Shown here one piece after another: positions 18,019 to 27,147 of a stretch of 64,000 bases of DNA (position 1 is the first letter of the stretch; every line of letters begins with the position of its first letter). Location: the NCBI GenBank assembly GCA_902580565.1, contig CACHLD010000001.1, forward strand, positions 1-64,000, read 5' to 3'. The position numbers were made by a program, and so were the translations under genes. Origin of the DNA: an uncultured Pelagibacteraceae bacterium (GTDB taxonomy: Bacteria; Pseudomonadota; Alphaproteobacteria; Pelagibacterales; Pelagibacteraceae). A model generated the notes under the pieces. The model saw only the letters and a list, made by a program, of their open reading frames with translations. It searched no databases and was not told where the DNA came from.

Positions 18019-19057
18019 TAGTTCCAAAGATCTTAATTTAAGAATGCCTGCAGAGTGGGAAAAGCAAAAATCTACATGGATAGCCTGGCCTCATAATAAG
18101 AAAGATTGGCCAGATAAGTTCGAATTTATACCTTATGTTTTTTGTCAAATTATTTCTGAGATTTCAAAATACCAAAAAGTAAATATTCTCATAGAAAGAC
18201 AAAAAATAAAAAGAAAAATATCTTTATTTCTAAAAAAATATTCAGCGAGTACAAATAATATCAATTTTATAGTTTGTAAGACAAATAGAGCTTGGCTTAG
18301 AGACTCTTTTCCAATTTTTGTAAAAAATAAGCTTAATCAGAGAATATTAGTTGATTGGGGTTTTAATGGATGGGCGAAATACAAAAACTTTAATTATGAT
18401 AACAAGATATGTTTTAAAATCAAAAATTTTCTTAAATTAAGATCTATATCGCCAGTCCTAAAAAATAAAAAAATTATTCTAGAAGGTGGATCAATTGATG
18501 TTAACGGCAAAGGGACTCTTTTAACAACAAAAGAATGTTTACTAAGTAATATTCAAGCTCGAAATCCTGGAATGAAAAAAAAAGAATATGAATATACATT
18601 TAAAAAATTTTTAGGAATTAAAAAGGTCGTATGGCTTAATAAGGGAATTGCTGGTGATGATACTCATGGACATATAGATGATATCGCAAGATTTGTTGGT
18701 GAAAAAAAAATCTTTATAGCTTATGAGAACAACAAAAAAGATATAAACTATAAACCGCTTAGAGAAAATTATGAAATAATTAAAAAAACAATTGGAAAAA
18801 AACATTTTAAACTTTTTAAAATTCCAATGCCTAAAGCTAAATATATTAATGGAGTGAGAGTTCCTGCCACTTATCTTAATTTTTATATTGCTAATAAAGT
18901 AGTTTTGGTTCCTATTTTTAATGACAATAATGATAAAGTAGTAATTAACATTTTTAAGAAACACTTTAAAAATAGAAAAATTATTCCAATAGATTGTTCT
19001 TTGCTAATTTGGGGATTTGGAGCAATACATTGTATGACCCAGCAAGAACCTAATTGA
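18011..19057 (+). CDS. aguA: Agmatine deiminase
   Basis: 348 residues, peptidylarginine-deiminase superfamily. Seen: MPAEWEKQKSTWIAWPHNKKDW at the start, WLRDSFPIFV, LEGGSIDVNGKGTLLTTKECLL, the catalytic block IAGDDTHGHIDDIARFV, and the nucleophile Cys341 in GAIHCMTQQEP. It hydrolyses agmatine to N-carbamoylputrescine and ammonia, feeding AguB just upstream. Its stop overlaps the convergent regB gene by 8 bp. Agmatine would come from arginine decarboxylation or from import; no other arginine decarboxylase is visible in the window. Confidence 0.92.
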   Translation: MLNSSKDLNLRMPAEWEKQKSTWIAWPHNKKDWPDKFEFIPYVFCQIISEISKYQKVNILIERQKIKRKISLFLKKYSASTNNINFIVCKTNRAWLRDSFPIFVKNKLNQRILVDWGFNGWAKYKNFNYDNKICFKIKNFLKLRSISPVLKNKKIILEGGSIDVNGKGTLLTTKECLLSNIQARNPGMKKKEYEYTFKKFLGIKKVVWLNKGIAGDDTHGHIDDIARFVGEKKIFIAYENNKKDINYKPLRENYEIIKKTIGKKHFKLFKIPMPKAKYINGVRVPATYLNFYIANKVVLVPIFNDNNDKVVINIFKKHFKNRKIIPIDCSLLIWGFGAIHCMTQQEPN

Positions 19058-20333
19058 ACAAATCTTTATTTTTCCAATTGATTTTAACTATTGCTCCATT
19101 ATTCTCTTTGTTATTATAAAATGATATTTTTGCCCCGCGTCTTTCTAGAAGAGTTTTGCCTAAAAATGTTCCTAAACCTGTACCTGCGTTATCTTTAATT
19201 TTATTAGATCGAGATTTTATGTACGGTTCTCCCAATAATTCAATTACATCCATAGGAAAACCTGGCCCATTGTCTTTAATTAATATTTCAACAGTTTTTT
19301 TATTACTTGCTAGAATTAATTCAACTTTATTTTTAGAAAATTTTACCGCGTTACCTATAAAATTTCTTAAACCATAAATCATTTCTGGAGATCTTTGAAT
19401 AGAAATTTTGTTTTTGTCATTATCTAATTTTAAAACAATAGTTTTTGAAGAGGTCTCTTTAAATGAAGAGACTATCTCTTGTAGTAAATCTTCTAATTTA
19501 GTTTTACTAAAAAATTCATCATCCTTAATTTGTTTTTTTGAAATTTTTTTTAATATTTCTCCACATCTCTTAGTTTGACTTATCAATAGATCAATATCTT
19601 TCGAATGTTCGTTATTTTTTCCTAATTCTTTTTTTAATTCAGATGCAACTACGTTTATTGTTGCTAAAGGTGTACCTAACGAGTGTGCTGCAGCAGCAGC
19701 TTGTCCGCCAAGTGACTCTAGTTCATACTCTTTTGCAATTAGCTTTTGTAATTGACTTGTTGCATCTGATCTTCTTTTGCTTTCTCCAGAAAATCTTATT
19801 CCAAAATATGATAAAAAAACTAATCCAATTATTATTGCTATGAAATAACCTGCTAGGTATAATTTTGGAAAAGTAACTGAGTGATCATGTATCCCAGGCA
19901 ATGGGTAATGAAAAATAGTAAGTAAAAATAAAAAAATCATCGTTACAAATCCAAGTATAATAGTTGTTCCCATGCTTAAAAACGTAGAAGAAACTATAGT
20001 TGGAATAATCATTAAAATTGTAAATGGATTAGATATTCCGCCGGTTAAATACAATAATAGAGATAACTGAATTAAATCGTAAAATAGAAAAATGCTTGCG
20101 TTGAAATCCTTTATTTGTATCGACTTAAATCTAAATTGTAAAAATAAATTAGTTAAAAAACCTATAAAAATAATTAAATGAGCTACTTTTATTGGAAAAT
20201 CTAAATCTAAATAGAAATATACAAGATTTATTGCACTTAATTGACCTAAAATAGCGATCCATCTTAAAATTATTAGAGTTTTTCTGTCTAAATTAAGGTT
20301 TTCTTCTAACCTGAATAAAGTAGAAAAATTCAT
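19050..20333 (-). CDS. regB: Redox sensor histidine kinase RegB/PrrB/ActS
   Basis: 427 residues from ATG 20333 (a TTG at 20345, overlapping the gyrB stop by 4 bp, is an alternative). Six membrane helices occupy about residues 20-180. The quinone-binding heptapeptide GGISNPF is at 99-105. The phospho-acceptor is His217 in AAAAHSLGTPLATI, and the RegB redox cysteine is Cys257 in TKRCGEIL. The ATP-binding part has LRNFIGNAVKF, IKDNGPGFP and NAGTGLGTFLGKTLLERRG. With RegA (14185-14757) it forms the redox system. It lies directly downstream of gyrB and so may share that transcript, while its partner is 4.3 kb further on, past the opposite-strand polyamine genes. Confidence 0.93.
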   Translation of the reverse strand: MNFSTLFRLEENLNLDRKTLIILRWIAILGQLSAINLVYFYLDLDFPIKVAHLIIFIGFLTNLFLQFRFKSIQIKDFNASIFLFYDLIQLSLLLYLTGGISNPFTILMIIPTIVSSTFLSMGTTIILGFVTMIFLFLLTIFHYPLPGIHDHSVTFPKLYLAGYFIAIIIGLVFLSYFGIRFSGESKRRSDATSQLQKLIAKEYELESLGGQAAAAAHSLGTPLATINVVASELKKELGKNNEHSKDIDLLISQTKRCGEILKKISKKQIKDDEFFSKTKLEDLLQEIVSSFKETSSKTIVLKLDNDKNKISIQRSPEMIYGLRNFIGNAVKFSKNKVELILASNKKTVEILIKDNGPGFPMDVIELLGEPYIKSRSNKIKDNAGTGLGTFLGKTLLERRGAKISFYNNKENNGAIVKINWKNKDLFN

Positions 20334-20341
20334 TTTTCTTA

Positions 20342-22408
<2,067 letters not shown>

Positions 22409-22419
22409 TTAGATAATTA

Positions 22420-22425
22420 ATTATA
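22420..22425 (-). promoter_or_regulatory. Candidate -10 element for gyrB
   Basis: On the minus strand this reads TATAAT, an exact -10 consensus, 20 bases before the gyrB start codon; a start site near 22413 would leave a leader of about 14 bases. No convincing -35 is seen. The region is AT-rich, so chance matches are expected. Confidence 0.35.
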
Positions 22426-22502
22426 TCATTTTTTGACATTAATATAAAATGCTTCGAATCTCGGATTGCTTAGAATGATTTAATACCAATGTATTTAAGC
22501 CT

Positions 22503-22527
22503 AAAAAAAAAAAAAATTCTAATTTTT
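22503..22527 (-). terminator. Weak A-U hairpin plus 14-base T-run after dnaN
   Basis: On the minus strand, AAAAAT and ATTTTT arms around TAGA are followed by a run of 14 T, eight bases past the dnaN stop. The stem is all A-U and would be weak, but the T-run is the longest seen in the window's spacers. It may lower read-through from dnaN into gyrB. Confidence 0.3.
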
Positions 22528-22534
22528 AATAAAT

Positions 22535-23650
22535 TCAGATTTTCATAGGCATAATTACAAAATAACTATTTCTATCTGAAACGTCTTCAATTAAAACTGG
22601 CGAAACTGAGTCTTTAAAATTCATTTTTAAGTTTTTATCCTCTATCTCAGAAGCTATATCAATTAAATATTTTGAATTAAAACTTATATTTAGGTTATCT
22701 GAATTAAAACTAGCTTTTATAATTTCATTTCCTTCACCTGAATTTGCGCTATTAACAGACAATTGAACATTTTCTTTATTAATGCTCAATTTTAAACCCT
22801 CTTTTCTATCTAAAGATACACTTGCGACTCTCTCTATTGAGTTTATGAAATCTTTAGATGGAACTATTAAAGATTTATCATTTTTTTCAGGCACAACTTT
22901 TTTATAATCAGGAAATTTTCCATCTATGACTTTAGAAATAAGCTTCATTTTTCCGATAGTGAACTTAATTTTATTCTCACTAGTTTGCATAGAAAGCTTT
23001 TCACTAGACTCTGATAATAATGAGCATAATTGAAAGACAGTTTTTCGTGGTAAAATCAAAGAAGTAAAATTACTTATATTTGTTATTTCGATACTGCTAG
23101 AAGAAAGTCTATGGCTATCTGTTGCTACACCTGTTAAAAAATTTCTTCCGTTTGACTCTGTTAAATGTAAGAAAATACCGTTCAAATAGTGTCTAGTGTC
23201 GTCATTAGATATGGAAATTTTAGTTTTGTTCAATAATTTCAAAAATTTATTATTATTTAAAATTGTTTCTGTACCTTCAAATTCATCGCTGAAAGACGGA
23301 AAATTGTCTGGAGGAAGGCAAAGTAAATTAAAGTCTGAATTATCACTTTTTAAACTTAATTTATTTTCTGACTTTAAATCAAAGTTAAGTTCAGAGTTAG
23401 AGGATATCTTCCTTAATATATCATAAAGTATAGCAGCAGAAGTTGTAGTACTCCCGTCTTTCAAAATTTTAACATCTGTTATCTCATCATAGAAAATTAT
23501 ATCTAAATCAGTTGCTATGATTGATAGAGTATTATTTTTCGACTGCAACAAAACATTTGAAAGAATAGGAAGAGTATTTTTTTTTTCAACAATTCCTTGA
23601 ACAAAATTTAAAGATTTTAATAAATTATCTCTTTTTACAATAAATTGCAT
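22535..23650 (-). CDS. dnaN: DNA polymerase III beta subunit (sliding clamp)
   Basis: 371 residues, the standard length for three clamp domains. It begins MQFIVKRDNLLKSLNFVQGIVEKKNTLP, keeps the ATDLDIIFYD strand, SHRLSSSSIEI and the domain-linker phrase DGKFPDYKKVVP, and ends YFVIMPMKI, the usual clamp terminus (MPMRL or similar). The ring tethers Pol III to DNA. It lies 8 bp downstream of dnaA on the same strand, the classic dnaA-dnaN arrangement, and a 135-bp gap separates it from gyrB. Confidence 0.96.
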   Translation of the reverse strand: MQFIVKRDNLLKSLNFVQGIVEKKNTLPILSNVLLQSKNNTLSIIATDLDIIFYDEITDVKILKDGSTTTSAAILYDILRKISSNSELNFDLKSENKLSLKSDNSDFNLLCLPPDNFPSFSDEFEGTETILNNNKFLKLLNKTKISISNDDTRHYLNGIFLHLTESNGRNFLTGVATDSHRLSSSSIEITNISNFTSLILPRKTVFQLCSLLSESSEKLSMQTSENKIKFTIGKMKLISKVIDGKFPDYKKVVPEKNDKSLIVPSKDFINSIERVASVSLDRKEGLKLSINKENVQLSVNSANSGEGNEIIKASFNSDNLNISFNSKYLIDIASEIEDKNLKMNFKDSVSPVLIEDVSDRNSYFVIMPMKI

Positions 23651-23658
23651 TTCTACTT

Positions 23659-25047
23659 CTACTCTAGCAAAAGACTTTTTATTTGATTTATATTTTTTTT
23701 CATTTCATCATCTTGCTCAGAAAGTCTTGTAATGGTTTTAACAGCATGGATAACCGTAGTGTGATCTCTATTTGCAAACCTTCTTCCGATTTCAGGTAGT
23801 GATCTTGTTGTCATCTTTTTAGCAATGTACATCGCAATTTGCCTAGGTCTAGCTAATGGTCTGGATCGTCTTTGTGAAAGCATGTCACTTAATGCGATAT
23901 TAAAATAATTTGAAACTACATTTTGAATTTTATCAACTGTTATTACTTTAATTTGACTAAAGACATCTTTTAAAATGTTTTTACAATCATTAATTGTTAA
24001 TATTTTATTATGAACTCTAGTAAAAGCAATCACTCGGTTTAATACTCCAATTAATTCTCTTATATTTGTTTTACTCTCATTTGCTACGTAATTTATTACT
24101 TCATCGCTCAAATCGATATTTTCTTTAAATTGGTTTTTCATCTCTTCAATTTTTTTCTTTATGATTTTTATCTTTAATTCTAAGTCGGGAGCTTCTATAT
24201 CAACCACTAGTCCTCCGGCTAGTCTTGATTTAATTCTTTCCTGAACTCTATCTAACTTCATGGGATTTCTATCTGCGGATATAATTATTTGAGACCCTTT
24301 ATCCATTAAACTATTAAAAGTGTGAAAGAATTCCTCTTGTAAACTCTCTTTACCTCTAATGAATTGAATGTCATCAATAATAAAAACAGAAGATTTTCTG
24401 AAAAAATCTTTAAAATTAACCATATCATTTTTTTTTATCGATTTGATAAAATGATACATAAAACGTTCAGCAGAAATAAACATAACATTATTTTCAGACT
24501 GCAAATTTAGACCAATAGCATTTAACAAGTGTGTTTTTCCTAGACCCACTCCACCACATATATATAATGGATTATATCTTGAAATATGCTCACAAACTTT
24601 CTTAGAGTAAGACAATGCTATCTCATTACTTTGTCCCTGGATAAAATTTTCAAAATTTAAACTAGGATTTAATCTATTGTAATTTAATATTGAGTCTTTG
24701 ATTTCCGTGATTTTATTATATTCGTCTATTTTAACTAAGTCAGTATTAGACTTGTTTTCTTCAACAATTTTAAATTCAATTCTATTCAAACTTAATTTAA
24801 AAGATTTAACTTGTTCTAAAATTTTATCTAAATATCTTGAAACAATCCAATCTCTAAAAAACCTTGTTGGCACACTTAATATCAGATAGTCATTATATTC
24901 TTTAACTAGTGAAATTTTTTGTAACCAGCTGTTGTAGATCTCGCTGCCAAATGTTTTTTCAAATGATGCTCTAACTTCTTCCCAATTTAATGTTTTTTCT
25001 TCCTCTGAAATGTAGACATTCTGTTTTTTTATATTATTTTTGTCCAT
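23659..25047 (-). CDS. dnaA: Chromosomal replication initiator protein DnaA
   Basis: 462 residues. Domain I (about 20-95) opens LNWEEVRASFEKTFGSEIYNSWLQ; domain II is short. AAA+ domain III has Walker A GGVGLGKTHLLNAIG (165-179), Walker B FIIDDIQFIRGKE, and sensor II with the Arg of SRLAGGLVVD. The domain IV signature is RPLARPRQIAMYIAKKM ending RDHTTVIHAV. It binds DnaA boxes and melts the origin. Domain II being only some tens of residues long fits genome streamlining. I did not find a cluster of classical DnaA boxes in this window, so the origin may lie elsewhere. Confidence 0.97.
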   Translation of the reverse strand: MDKNNIKKQNVYISEEEKTLNWEEVRASFEKTFGSEIYNSWLQKISLVKEYNDYLILSVPTRFFRDWIVSRYLDKILEQVKSFKLSLNRIEFKIVEENKSNTDLVKIDEYNKITEIKDSILNYNRLNPSLNFENFIQGQSNEIALSYSKKVCEHISRYNPLYICGGVGLGKTHLLNAIGLNLQSENNVMFISAERFMYHFIKSIKKNDMVNFKDFFRKSSVFIIDDIQFIRGKESLQEEFFHTFNSLMDKGSQIIISADRNPMKLDRVQERIKSRLAGGLVVDIEAPDLELKIKIIKKKIEEMKNQFKENIDLSDEVINYVANESKTNIRELIGVLNRVIAFTRVHNKILTINDCKNILKDVFSQIKVITVDKIQNVVSNYFNIALSDMLSQRRSRPLARPRQIAMYIAKKMTTRSLPEIGRRFANRDHTTVIHAVKTITRLSEQDDEMKKNINQIKSLLLE

Positions 25048-25107
25048 GTAATTAATTCTTAAAGAGAATCCTTTAAACGCTTTTTGTAAATCATTTGCAA
25101 CTAGCTA

Positions 25108-25179
25108 TAGGTTGTAATGAAAAATAAAATTAATTTAGGTTGTAAGATAATCGTATTGATAGAAAAAAAAATTACAACT
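25108..25179. repeat. Repeated GTTGTAA elements upstream of dnaA
   Basis: TAGGTTGTAA occurs twice in direct orientation (25108-25117 and 25136-25145, exactly 28 bp apart), and TTACAACT (25172-25179) is an inverted 7-base match. They fall in the 217-bp spacer before dnaA; the third abuts the candidate -35. They do not match the DnaA box TTATCCACA. A regulator binding site or RNA pairing is possible. Confidence 0.45.
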
Positions 25180-25185
25180 TGTCAA
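25156..25185 (-). promoter_or_regulatory. Candidate dnaA promoter
   Basis: On the minus strand an exact TTGACA (25185-25180) is followed after 18 bases by TATCAA (25161-25156). The predicted start near 25150 would give a leader of about 100 bases containing two of the three GTTGTAA repeats. The rest of the 217-bp spacer is AT-rich, with no gene seen. Confidence 0.45.
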
Positions 25186-25264
25186 AGAAATTTAAAAAAA
25201 ATTTTTAATCAAAATGTAGATTAAAGTTAAAAAATTTCTCTAATTATAGAAATTCTAACTAAAA

Positions 25265-25516
25265 TTATATTTTTTTAGATAGTCTTGAAATTTTTCTAGA
25301 CGCAGTTCGTTTGCTTAGTACTCCAGATTTAGCAACCTGCATTAGAATTGATTGAAATTCTGAGAAATATTTTTTTGCTTCAGCTTTTTTTTTTGATTTT
25401 ACCAACAATTCCATCTTTTTAATGGCATTTTTATATTTACTTTTTCTAATTTTATTCGTTGCAGTCTGTCTTTTAACCCTTCTTACTCCTCTGATTGCAG
25501 ATTTTGTATTTGGCAT
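25265..25516 (-). CDS. rpsT: 30S ribosomal protein S20
   Basis: 83 residues, very basic. It begins PNTKSAIRGVRRVKRQTATNKIRKS and ends SGVLSKRTASRKISRLSKKI, the standard bacterial S20 pattern (N-terminal NxxSA, C-terminal KxxAxRxxSRL). It binds 16S rRNA near its 5' domain. It stands alone between mutM and dnaA on the minus strand, a common alphaproteobacterial position near dnaA. There is no clear Shine-Dalgarno before the ATG, and the candidate promoter would leave a leader of only a few bases. Confidence 0.96.
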   Translation of the reverse strand: MPNTKSAIRGVRRVKRQTATNKIRKSKYKNAIKKMELLVKSKKKAEAKKYFSEFQSILMQVAKSGVLSKRTASRKISRLSKKI

Positions 25517-25527
25517 AATATTTTCAC

Positions 25528-25556
25528 TGTATATATGCCGTTATAATCTTGGTCAA
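25528..25556 (-). promoter_or_regulatory. Candidate rpsT promoter with very short leader
   Basis: On the minus strand TTGACC (25556-25551), a 17-base spacer and TATACA (25533-25528). The expected start, about 7 bases on, would be near 25521, only some 5 bases before the rpsT ATG at 25516, so the message may be nearly leaderless. Confidence 0.45.
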
Positions 25557-25561
25557 CTTTA

Positions 25562-26431
25562 TTATTTTTGGCATTTAGAACAGAAAAAACTTGCCCGACC
25601 GCCAATAACAATTTTCTTGATTATCTTATTGCAATCAGTGTTAGAACATTCTTCATGTTGTTTACCATACACATTGAAATGTTGTTGAAATTTTCCTTGT
25701 TTCCCGGTGCTATTTGAAAAATCTTTTATCGAAGAACCTCCTTTAATTATTGCATTCTTTAAGATTCTCTTTGTATAAAAAATAATGTATTTAATTTCAG
25801 AATCTTTTAATCTACTTACTTTCTTACTTGGTCTTACCTTGCTTTTAAAAAGTATCTCATTTACATAAATATTTCCAAGACCAGATATAAACTTCTGATC
25901 CATAAGCAAGCTTTTAATGTTTCTTTTTTTTCCAACTAAATATTTTTTAAAATATTTAAAATTTAATTCATTACTAAGAGGCTCAGGACCTAAAATCTTT
26001 AAAAATTTAATATCACAAATATTTTTATTTATTCGCTCTAACTTTATAAAACCAAATTTTCTTATATCATTATAAATAATTTTTACATTATCATGAAATA
26101 AAAACTCAATTCTATTATGTTTATTTTTTGTGTAATCAGCTTGATAATAAAAACTAGTTTTTTGTTTTAATCTATTTTTTCTTTCAATTAAGAATTTACC
26201 TGTCATTCCCAAATGAGCTACCATTAAATTTTTTTTACTAAAAAAAAATAGTAAATATTTCGATCTTCTCTGAATTTTTAGTAGTTTGAGTCCCACTATC
26301 TTATTAAGTTCTTGATTTTTTACTTTATATCTTAAATCACCATCAAAAATTTTGATCTTTTGAATAGTCAAATTCTTAATCTCTTTTTCTAGAGACCTTT
26401 TAACAACTTCAACTTCTGGTAATTCTGGCAT
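25562..26431 (-). CDS. mutM: Formamidopyrimidine-DNA glycosylase
   Basis: 289 residues. The invariant N-terminus PELPEVEVV supplies the catalytic Pro and Glu after Met removal. LMVAHLGMTGKF, QKFISGLGNIYVNEILF (helix-two-turn-helix) and the FSNSTGKQGKFQQHFNVYG segment follow. The C-terminal zinc finger GGRASFFCSKCQK has its first Cys pair spaced C-x4-C (CSNTDC) instead of the usual C-x2-C. It removes 8-oxoguanine and cleaves the backbone. Its ATG is only 11 bp from the ATG of divergent ubiE, so promoters overlap coding DNA. Confidence 0.95.
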   Translation of the reverse strand: MPELPEVEVVKRSLEKEIKNLTIQKIKIFDGDLRYKVKNQELNKIVGLKLLKIQRRSKYLLFFFSKKNLMVAHLGMTGKFLIERKNRLKQKTSFYYQADYTKNKHNRIEFLFHDNVKIIYNDIRKFGFIKLERINKNICDIKFLKILGPEPLSNELNFKYFKKYLVGKKRNIKSLLMDQKFISGLGNIYVNEILFKSKVRPSKKVSRLKDSEIKYIIFYTKRILKNAIIKGGSSIKDFSNSTGKQGKFQQHFNVYGKQHEECSNTDCNKIIKKIVIGGRASFFCSKCQK

Positions 26432-26436
26432 ATAAT
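26431..26436 (+). promoter_or_regulatory. Candidate -10 giving leaderless ubiE mRNA
   Basis: TATAAT (exact consensus) begins at the last base of the mutM start codon complement and ends 6 bases before the ubiE ATG at 26443. With usual spacing the transcript would start at or beside the A of that ATG. The -35 position (about 26408-26413, TTCAAC) is a poor match. Confidence 0.45.
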
Positions 26437-26442
26437 TTATTT

Positions 26443-27147
26443 ATGAAAAATACTATTCAAGATAAAGAAAAATTAGTCAATTCAGTATTTACAACGGTAT
26501 CTAAAAAATACGATCTTATGAATGATATAATGTCTTTTGGAGCCCATCGTTTTTGGAAAAATAGACTATTGGACTGGATGAGTCCTCAAGAAAATAGCTC
26601 TTTAGTAGATGTTGCTTCAGGAACGGGAAATATAGCGAAATTATTTTCTAACAGAATAGCCAACTCTGGAGAAATATGTTGTGTTGAACCAAATGAAAAA
26701 ATGTATCTGTCTGGAAAATTAAATTTAAAAAATTTTCATAATATTAAATGGTTTAAAGAATTTGCTGAAAAACTACCTTTTAAGGATAACACGTTTGATT
26801 ATTACACCATCAGTTATGGAATAAGAAATGTAACAGATATCAATAAAACTCTAAAAGAGGCTCTTAGAGTTTTAAAACCTGGGGGAAGACTTATGTGCTT
26901 AGAATTTTCGAAAGTTGAAAATGAATTGATTAATTTTTTTTATCAAAGATACTCTAAGATTATACCTCAAATGGGAAAATATGTTGTTGGTTCGTCAAAA
27001 CCTTATGATTATTTAATTAAAAGTATAGACAATTTTTATACTCAAAATGAATTACTTGATTTAATTGAAAAAAATGGTTTTTCTAATGTAGAATATAGAA
27101 ATCTTTCCAATGGTATTTCTGCTATACATTCTGGATGGAAAATTTAA
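26443..27147 (+). CDS. ubiE: Ubiquinone/menaquinone biosynthesis C-methyltransferase
   Basis: 234 residues. SAM-dependent methyltransferase: FTTVSKKYDLMNDIMSFGAHRFWK at the start, glycine motif VDVASGTGNIAKLF, DYYTISYGIRNVTD, RVLKPGGRLMCLEFSK, and the end NGISAIHSGWKI, all UbiE hallmarks. It C-methylates the benzoquinone ring of the ubiquinone precursor (and demethylmenaquinone where present). The stop is immediately followed by the ubiB ATG (TAAATG), so the two are coupled. This fpg/ubiE/ubiB/coaBC/dut order is typical of Alphaproteobacteria. Confidence 0.96.
   Translation: MKNTIQDKEKLVNSVFTTVSKKYDLMNDIMSFGAHRFWKNRLLDWMSPQENSSLVDVASGTGNIAKLFSNRIANSGEICCVEPNEKMYLSGKLNLKNFHNIKWFKEFAEKLPFKDNTFDYYTISYGIRNVTDINKTLKEALRVLKPGGRLMCLEFSKVENELINFFYQRYSKIIPQMGKYVVGSSKPYDYLIKSIDNFYTQNELLDLIEKNGFSNVEYRNLSNGISAIHSGWKI

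Noticed and set aside
18611-18964. 117-codon open frame on the minus strand inside aguA
   Set aside because: A shadow of the conserved aguA frame; composition is Phe/Ile-rich with no motif or start signal.
22448-22475. T-arm-like string (GCTTCGAATCTCGG) suggesting a tRNA upstream of gyrB
   Set aside because: No acceptor stem, D arm or anticodon arm can be drawn around it on either strand.
25048-25264. Replication origin at the dnaA upstream region
   Set aside because: No cluster of TTATCCACA-like boxes or clear AT-rich 13-mers with them; only GTTGTAA repeats, which are not DnaA boxes.
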